Assembly: GCA_002432425.1 (NCBI GenBank)
Contig: DJEL01000025.1
Coordinates: 1 to 25,642 of the forward strand
Length of the DNA stretch: 25,642 bases
DNA from: Lachnospiraceae bacterium UBA5899
Lineage (GTDB): Bacteria > Bacillota > Clostridia > Lachnospirales > Lachnospiraceae
Direction: 5' to 3'
Program-made: the position numbers and the translations under genes
Part shown: positions 21,525 to 25,642 of the stretch, piece after piece
Position numbering within the stretch: the stretch's first letter is position 1
How the letters are laid out: each line of letters begins with the position of its first letter
Notes under the pieces: model-generated
Database searches by the model: none
What the model was told of the DNA's origin: nothing
The model's input: the letters and a program-made list of their open reading frames with translations, nothing else

Positions 21525-23528
21525 ATGACAACAGAAAGCATTAAGGAAAAGTATGAGAAATCTTACTTTATGCCCCCTGTCGTAACCTACGACTGGGTAA
21601 AGAAGGACAGTATTGAAAAGCCGCCTATCTGGTGCAGCGTGGATTTGCGCGACGGCAACCAGGCGCTGATTGAGCCCATGGGCTTACAGGAAAAGCTGGA
21701 ATTCTTTAAGATGCTTGTAGATATCGGATTTAAGGAAATTGAAGTGGGTTTCCCCGCTGCTTCCGAAACCGAATATAACTTTGTAAGAGAGCTGATTGAG
21801 AGAAAAATGATACCGGATGACGTTACCATCCAGGTACTGACACAGGCGAGAGAGCACATTATCCGCAAGACCTTTGAGGCGGTAAAGGGTGCGCCACATG
21901 CCGTTATCCATCTTTACAATTCCACATCCGTGGCACAGAGAGAGCAGGTGTTTAAGAAGGGCAAAGAGGAAATCAAACAGATTGCCGTTGACGGTGCTAA
22001 GCTTTTGAAAGACCTTGCCGATGAAACCGATGGCAATTTTACCTTTGAATACAGCCCGGAAAGCTTCTCCCAGACAGAGGTTGATTATGCGGTGGAGGTC
22101 TGCAATGCCGTTCTGGATGTATGGAAGCCGACCAAGGATCACAAGGTTATCATCAATATCCCTACCACCGTACAGGTGGCAATGCCTCATGTATTTGCCT
22201 GCCAGGTAGAATATATTCACAAGAACTTAAAGTACAGGGATGCCGTTTCCTTAAGCGTACATCCCCATAACGACAGGGGCTGCGGTGTCAGCGATGCGGA
22301 ATTCGGTATTTTAGCCGGCGCCGACCGCGTGGAAGGTACTCTGTTCGGAAACGGCGAAAGAACCGGTAATGTGGACATTGTTACCGTAGCGCTTAACATG
22401 GTCTGCCACGGTGTCAATCCGGGACTGGATTTCTCCCATATCATGAAGACAAGGGAAACCTACGAAATGCTGACCGGCATGAAGGTACCGGAAAGATCTC
22501 CGTACTCCGGCGATTTGGTGTTTACCGCTTTCTCCGGCTCCCATCAGGATGCGATTTCCAAGGGTATGGCGTGGAGAAACGAGGGGAAGAGCGGCAAGAA
22601 GTGGACCGTTCCGTATCTGCCCATCGATCCGGTGGATCTGGGCCGCGAATACGAGTCCGATGTTATCCGTATCAACAGCCAGTCCGGAAAGGGCGGCATT
22701 GCCTTTATCTTAAAGCAGAACTTTGGTATTTCCTTACCCGAGAAGATGAAGGACGAGGTACGTTACTTAGTAAAACATGCTTCCGATGAAAATCACAAGG
22801 AGCTTTCTCCCGCAGAGATTTATCAGTTGTTTGAAGATAATTATGTGACCAGAAAGCCTGTTTTTGATATTCCTCTCTGCCGGTTCGAGCAGGCGGACGG
22901 TATCCATGCGGAAATTACCATCGAGCAGAACAAGGAGAAGCGTGTTATCGAAACCTCCGGTAACGGCCGTCTGGATGCGGTAAGCAATGCCATCAAGGTT
23001 TACTTCGGAATTGACTACGAACTTACTTATTACGAAGAACATGCGATTTCCAAGGGTTCTTCTTCCAAGGCAGTAGCCTTCGTGGGGCTGGTCTGCGACG
23101 GCAGAACCTACTGGGGCGTCGGCATTGACGAAGATATTATCAAGAGCTCCATTGCCGCACTGGTAACCGCAAGCAACCAGATTGCCGAGAGCAAGCATGC
23201 GGTAAGCGGCAGGGAAGAAAGAATTGTGGATATTCTCAACTATATCCAGATGCATTACCAGACCGTAACACTGGACGAATTAGCTGACAAATTCAGCCTC
23301 TCCACACCGTATCTTTCCAAGTACATCAAGGAAAAATCCGGTAAAACCTTCCAGGATACCGTAAAGGATATCCGCTTCGGAAAGGCACGCCTTTTATTAA
23401 AGGAAACTACCCAGACCGTGGAGGCGATTGCAACGGAAGTAGGTTACGAAAATGTAGAGCATTTTAACCGTCTCTTCAAGAAAACCTACGGCTGCACTCC
23501 CATGCAGTACCGCAGCGGAAAACAGTAA
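21525..23528 (+). CDS. leuA: 2-isopropylmalate synthase fused to an AraC-type DNA-binding domain
   Basis: A 667-residue two-part protein. Residues 1 to about 555 form a type-2 isopropylmalate synthase: DYxxKxK-type lead, SVDLRDGNQALIEPMG (catalytic Arg-Asp and metal site), SVHPHNDRGC (HxH metal ligands), LFGNGERTGNVD, and a C-terminal LeuA regulatory (leucine-sensing) domain ending near ASNQIAESKHA. It condenses acetyl-CoA with 2-ketoisovalerate, the first step of leucine synthesis. Residues about 567-664 form an intact AraC HTH pair: LDELADKFSLSTPYLSKYIKEKSGKTFQ and VEAIATEVGYENVEHFNRLFKKTYGCTPMQYR. Ordinary type-2 LeuA ends at about 550-560 residues. The reading frame is continuous and AAAGGAGG precedes the ATG. 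A T-box controls it. The dual enzyme/regulator role is inference. Confidence 0.93.
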   Translation: MTTESIKEKYEKSYFMPPVVTYDWVKKDSIEKPPIWCSVDLRDGNQALIEPMGLQEKLEFFKMLVDIGFKEIEVGFPAASETEYNFVRELIERKMIPDDVTIQVLTQAREHIIRKTFEAVKGAPHAVIHLYNSTSVAQREQVFKKGKEEIKQIAVDGAKLLKDLADETDGNFTFEYSPESFSQTEVDYAVEVCNAVLDVWKPTKDHKVIINIPTTVQVAMPHVFACQVEYIHKNLKYRDAVSLSVHPHNDRGCGVSDAEFGILAGADRVEGTLFGNGERTGNVDIVTVALNMVCHGVNPGLDFSHIMKTRETYEMLTGMKVPERSPYSGDLVFTAFSGSHQDAISKGMAWRNEGKSGKKWTVPYLPIDPVDLGREYESDVIRINSQSGKGGIAFILKQNFGISLPEKMKDEVRYLVKHASDENHKELSPAEIYQLFEDNYVTRKPVFDIPLCRFEQADGIHAEITIEQNKEKRVIETSGNGRLDAVSNAIKVYFGIDYELTYYEEHAISKGSSSKAVAFVGLVCDGRTYWGVGIDEDIIKSSIAALVTASNQIAESKHAVSGREERIVDILNYIQMHYQTVTLDELADKFSLSTPYLSKYIKEKSGKTFQDTVKDIRFGKARLLLKETTQTVEAIATEVGYENVEHFNRLFKKTYGCTPMQYRSGKQ

Positions 23529-23554
23529 ATAACGCTGTTTTGCCGGAAAATAAG

Positions 23555-23624
23555 AAGGACCGTATCGCGAGGTGCCCCTCATAGTCAGACTTTGATGGGT
23601 TACCTTACGATACGGTCCTTTTAC
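23555..23624 (+). terminator. Long imperfect hairpin after leuA, likely terminator
   Basis: AAGGACCGTATCG (23555-23567) and CGATACGGTCCTT (23608-23620) are perfect 13-bp arms, continued inward by AGGT/ACCT and, after a bulge, CCC-C-TCA with TGA-T-GGG. TTTTAC spans the 3' end. Most of the 66 nt is paired, much longer than a usual terminator, so it may also be a mobile palindrome or the source of a stable small RNA. Confidence 0.75.
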
Positions 23625-23654
23625 TTTGAAAATATAAAACAGGACAAATAAACC

Positions 23655-23683
23655 TTGCATGGTTTATAAATATACGGTATAAT
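23655..23683 (+). promoter_or_regulatory. Sigma-A-type promoter of the Rpn-like gene
   Basis: TTGCAT (23655-23660), a 17-bp spacer and TATAAT (23678-23683). Transcription should begin near 23690, at the left edge of the first direct repeat, so that repeat lies in the 5' untranslated region. Confidence 0.75.
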
Positions 23684-23684
23684 A

Positions 23685-23760
23685 CATCCATAAGCAGTTA
23701 CTTCTTTTTTCTAACTTTCTTTGCCGGCATCGCCGGTGTCTAAAATTCAAGAATTCCTGC
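23685..23760 (+). repeat. Direct repeat copy 1, upstream of the Rpn-like gene
   Basis: 56 bp (23705-23760) are identical to 24839-24894. A less exact part continues upstream (CATCCATAAGCA here, CATTCATAAGCA at 24821). The unit contains a T run, the hairpin CCGGC-ATC-GCCGG at 23724-23736 and TTCAAGAATTCCTGC at its end. Confidence 0.95.
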
Positions 23761-23799
23761 TTAGAACCCAAGAAATAAAAATAATCTAAGGAGGAAAAC

Positions 23800-24813
23800 G
23801 TGATAAGACAACAGAAGAAAGCAGCGTATGCTTCCGACAGGGAAGCACAGTATGATGAGCGTGCCAAAAGGGTGGCAGGCTCCAAAATCGTGATCGCCAG
23901 TATCCTGTCAAAGACAGTGGATGCTTTCCGGGGAATGAAGCCCCGGGAAATCGTGCCCTATATAGAGGGCGAACCTTACATCGGCAGTGTACCGGTGGAA
24001 CCCGGGAAAACCAATGCTTCTTATACCGAAAACGGGAAGCGGATTGTGGGCTTCAATACGGAAAATCAGGAAGAAAACGAAGGACTGGTAAGATTTGATG
24101 TAATCTGCTATGTGCGTCTGCCGGAGAAAGAGAGCAAGGCAGCTGCAGGAAACGGACGTGCTGCAAGGGCAAAGTACCGGACAACCGTATCCGGCAGAAA
24201 AGGTCCGCTGACCCAGATCATCATCAACATTGAAATACAAAAAGACCAGCCACATACATATAAGATTCTAAACCGTGCAGTCTTTTATGCGAGCCGTCAG
24301 GTTTCTTCCCAGAAGGAAAGGGACTTTGTAAAATCCCATTATGACGATATCAAGAGTGTGTATTCCATCTGGATCTGCATGAATATGGAGGAAAACAGCC
24401 TTTGCCATATTCACCTGACCAAAGAGGATATCATCGGAAATAAACAGTGGGGCGGCAACCTGGATTTGCTCCATATCATTATGATAGGAATCGGGAAAAC
24501 ACTGCCGGAGCATAACGAAATCTATGAACTTCACAGGCTTCTGGGAACCTTGTTTTCAAAGGAGCTCAGCAGAAAAGATAAGCTATGGATTTTAAAAGAG
24601 GAATACGATATAACAGAAGACGATAATCTGAGAGAGGATGTGAGCGAAATGTGTAACTTAAGCCAGGGAATCAAAGAAGATGGTATTGCAATCGGAGAAA
24701 CAGGGCTTATTCAAAATATGCATAAAAACGGTTTCACTGCGGAGCAAATAGCAGCAGCCACAGACAAGAATCTGGAAGAAGTAAAAACGATTCTGGAAAC
24801 ATGCAAACGATAA
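23800..24813 (+). CDS. Rpn-family PD-(D/E)XK nuclease / putative transposase
   Basis: A 337-residue protein of the Rpn (recombination-promoting nuclease, formerly transposase_31-like) group common in Lachnospiraceae. It shows the family pattern AKRVAGSKIVIASILSKTV, EGEPYIGSVPVEPG, IVGFNTENQEENEG, then D100 (RFDVICYV) and E145-x-Q147 (IINIEIQ) as the nuclease core, ISSQKERDF-like SSQKERDFVKSHYDDIKSVYSIWICMNM, and a C-terminal helix pair FTAEQIAAATDKNLEEVKTIL. Residues about 109-137 are an Ala/Arg/Gly-rich insertion between the acidic residues. The start is GTG at 23800, with AAGGAGG 5 nt upstream. The gene has its own promoter and is bracketed by a 56-bp direct repeat. Whether it moves or merely recombines is not shown by the sequence. 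Confidence 0.88.
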   Translation: MIRQQKKAAYASDREAQYDERAKRVAGSKIVIASILSKTVDAFRGMKPREIVPYIEGEPYIGSVPVEPGKTNASYTENGKRIVGFNTENQEENEGLVRFDVICYVRLPEKESKAAAGNGRAARAKYRTTVSGRKGPLTQIIINIEIQKDQPHTYKILNRAVFYASRQVSSQKERDFVKSHYDDIKSVYSIWICMNMEENSLCHIHLTKEDIIGNKQWGGNLDLLHIIMIGIGKTLPEHNEIYELHRLLGTLFSKELSRKDKLWILKEEYDITEDDNLREDVSEMCNLSQGIKEDGIAIGETGLIQNMHKNGFTAEQIAAATDKNLEEVKTILETCKR

Positions 24814-24820
24814 AAGTATG

Positions 24821-24894
24821 CATTCATAAGCAAATACTTTTTTTCTAACTTTCTTTGCCGGCATCGCCGGTGTCTAAAATTCAAGAATTCCTGC
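24821..24894 (+). repeat. Direct repeat copy 2, downstream of the Rpn-like gene
   Basis: The 56-bp identical core is 24839-24894, in the same orientation as copy 1 and 1134 bp from it. It starts 8 nt after the Rpn stop codon and so lies in the 3' untranslated region. The same CCGGC-ATC-GCCGG hairpin is present, without a following T tract. Confidence 0.95.
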
Positions 24895-25048
24895 CAATAA
24901 ACAAAATTTTTCGGTGACAGACTTTAACAAGGCGTTTAATCCTACATTATATGGAATATTATTTTCAATATGTGCTTTTTATGTGCAAATGTTTTGGAAG
25001 AAGAAAATGTTGTTCATGTCGTTATATATGCTGTTTGTGCTGTTTTGA
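24878..25048 (+). pseudogene. Truncated hydrophobic ORF remnant, possibly the 3' end of an agrB-like gene
   Basis: An open stretch that begins inside repeat copy 2 and ends at TGA 25046-25048. From a GTG at 24914 it encodes 44 residues with two hydrophobic segments (LYGILFSICAFYVQMF and MLFMSLYMLFVLF) split by WKKK. There is no ribosome binding site and no N-terminal part. Its place directly ahead of the AgrD-like gene, where agrB normally ends, and its membrane character suggest a decayed agrB 3' end. Similarity to AgrB was not established. The rest of the 24895-25144 gap holds only a candidate promoter. Confidence 0.35.
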
Positions 25049-25058
25049 TATGGGTGTA

Positions 25059-25087
25059 TTGCCTGAAATATGAAATTAGTTTATAAA
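25059..25087 (+). promoter_or_regulatory. Candidate promoter of the AgrD-like gene
   Basis: TTGCCT (25059-25064), a 17-bp spacer and TATAAA (25082-25087), about 58 nt before the start codon at 25145. Confidence 0.5.
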
Positions 25088-25144
25088 AAAAATAAGCAAT
25101 TTAACGGACCGGTATTGCTGTACAAAAGAATGAAGGAGGGTATT

Positions 25145-25309
25145 ATGGACGCATGTGAAACAATCTCTAATATGTTAGAAAGCATGGCACATTTAATTGC
25201 AAAGGACAGTGCATGCTCGCTGTTGTGGGGAGAAGTTACAATGCCACAGTGCTTAAAGGACGAATTACAGAAACAAGAAAACCAGATGAAAAAGGAGAAC
25301 ACACTATGA
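25145..25309 (+). CDS. AgrD-like cyclic lactone autoinducer peptide precursor
   Basis: A 54-residue precursor. The N-terminal part (1-20) is an amphipathic helix. The core DSACSLLW (21-28) has C24 and a bulky residue four positions later, exactly the five-residue C-x4 ring of staphylococcal autoinducing peptides. It is followed by GEVTMPQCLKDEL, which fits the E-V-x-x-P-x-x-L recognition tail of Staphylococcus AgrD (EVEVPKEL). In known systems AgrB cuts after the ring residue and closes a thiolactone; the predicted ring is CSLLW. The charged tail (QKQENQMKKENTL) is longer than usual. AAGGAGGG lies 4 nt before the ATG. The stop overlaps the next start (ATGA). No AgrB, AgrC or AgrA is present in the window. 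Confidence 0.72.
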   Translation: MDACETISNMLESMAHLIAKDSACSLLWGEVTMPQCLKDELQKQENQMKKENTL

Positions 25310-25614
25310 GAAAAAAGATTTTAAAAATTATGTCAGTACTTGCTTTAAGTATGATGATCACAGGAGGAAGTTTAACAGCATTTGCGGCAGAACCGCCTGT
25401 ACATACATGTGCTTTCAGCTATGATCATACTGAAAATTATGGAAGAATCACAACAGGAAGTCATACCATTACAGTGGCTATCGGGCAGACGGAAACCTGC
25501 TATATTCTTCAGGACAGATCAGCATACATTTATAAATGTGCTTGTGGTAAAACAGAAAGACACTATTTTTCCAATGGTGTAAGCCACTCTAATCCTAAAT
25601 GCCCTAACCATTAA
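25306..25614 (+). CDS. Small secreted Cys/His-rich protein coupled to the AgrD-like gene
   Basis: A 102-residue protein with a classic signal peptide (MRKKILKIMSVLALSMMITG to about A27, site AFA-AE). The mature part of about 75 residues has five Cys (C35, C65, C78, C80, C99) and six His, including HTCAF, YKCACGKTERH and a C-terminal PKCPNH; metal binding or disulfides are possible. I do not recognise the family. The ATG at 25306 overlaps the preceding stop by 4 nt, with AAAGGAG upstream, which points to translational coupling with the autoinducer precursor. No terminator is visible before the window ends 28 nt later, where AAAAGGATG hints at another gene. Confidence 0.8.
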   Translation: MRKKILKIMSVLALSMMITGGSLTAFAAEPPVHTCAFSYDHTENYGRITTGSHTITVAIGQTETCYILQDRSAYIYKCACGKTERHYFSNGVSHSNPKCPNH

Positions 25615-25642
25615 TTTTTTTAGAAAAGGATGTATCTTCACA

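Noticed and set aside
23724..23736. CCGGC-ATC-GCCGG hairpin as an intrinsic terminator
   Set aside because: The T tract precedes the stem and none follows it on either strand, and copy 1 lies inside the Rpn leader, where termination would silence the gene.
23685..24894. Direct repeats as attL/attR of an integrated element
   Set aside because: No integrase, excisionase or tRNA target is present and the unit carries only one gene. A 56-bp core with an internal hairpin resembles a REP-type repeat more than an attachment site.
25070..25144. Upstream start for the AgrD-like ORF (79 residues)
   Set aside because: The ATG at 25070 has no ribosome binding site and overlaps the candidate promoter. 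AAGGAGGG stands just before the ATG at 25145, which gives a normal AgrD-like length.

Overview
The window looks like a chromosomal segment of a low-to-mid GC Clostridia, most likely a Lachnospiraceae gut bacterium. This rests on AGGAGG-type ribosome binding sites, a T-box leader, the DapL (not DapE/DapD) lysine route, a DUF6472-type small protein, an Rpn-family PD-(D/E)XK protein of the kind abundant in this family, and a membrane-anchored GH5 glycosidase. No rRNA, tRNA, CRISPR array, phage or classical insertion sequence was seen. The taxonomic call is inference from gene content.

Layout. (1) 1-1176: an upstream terminator, then the branched-chain amino acid exporter pair azlC-azlD. (2) 1229-10370: a long + strand operon with an HD phosphohydrolase, a YaaO-like Orn/Lys/Arg decarboxylase, pyruvate kinase, a guanylate-kinase-like protein, YaaR, HolB, RicT, a TrmN6-like methyltransferase, RsmI and a 58-residue Cys protein, closed by a strong hairpin. 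This is a version of the Bacillus yaaO-tmk-yaaQ-yaaR-holB-ricT-yabA-yabB-yazA-rsmI block, with pyk inserted and a Gmk-like kinase in the tmk position. (3) 10400-12883, minus strand: luxS-mtnN-dapL from a sigma-A-type promoter (activated methyl cycle and AI-2, plus lysine/peptidoglycan precursor). (4) 12913-14931, + strand: a MATE transporter and a histidine phosphatase. (5) 14969-20148: on the minus strand a GH5 glycosidase, a 75-residue protein and a surface 5'-nucleotidase; on the + strand a nuclease-like/winged-helix protein. (6) 20278-21048: an exported C39-like cysteine peptidase homologue.

(7) 21122-23620: a leucine-type T-box leader controls a 667-residue protein in which a complete type-2 isopropylmalate synthase is fused to a complete AraC-type DNA-binding domain, followed by a 66-nt hairpin. 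(8) 23655-24894: an Rpn-like gene whose transcript is bracketed by a 56-bp perfect direct repeat. (9) 24895-25642: a truncated hydrophobic ORF remnant, then an AgrD-like cyclic autoinducer precursor translationally coupled to a small secreted Cys/His-rich protein; the window ends there.

The most notable items are the LeuA-AraC fusion, the AgrD-like/secreted-protein pair without an intact AgrB in view, the repeat-bracketed Rpn unit directly beside it, and two genes whose extended -10 boxes place the predicted transcription start on the start codon (probable leaderless mRNAs). Novelty of each cannot be judged without database searches.
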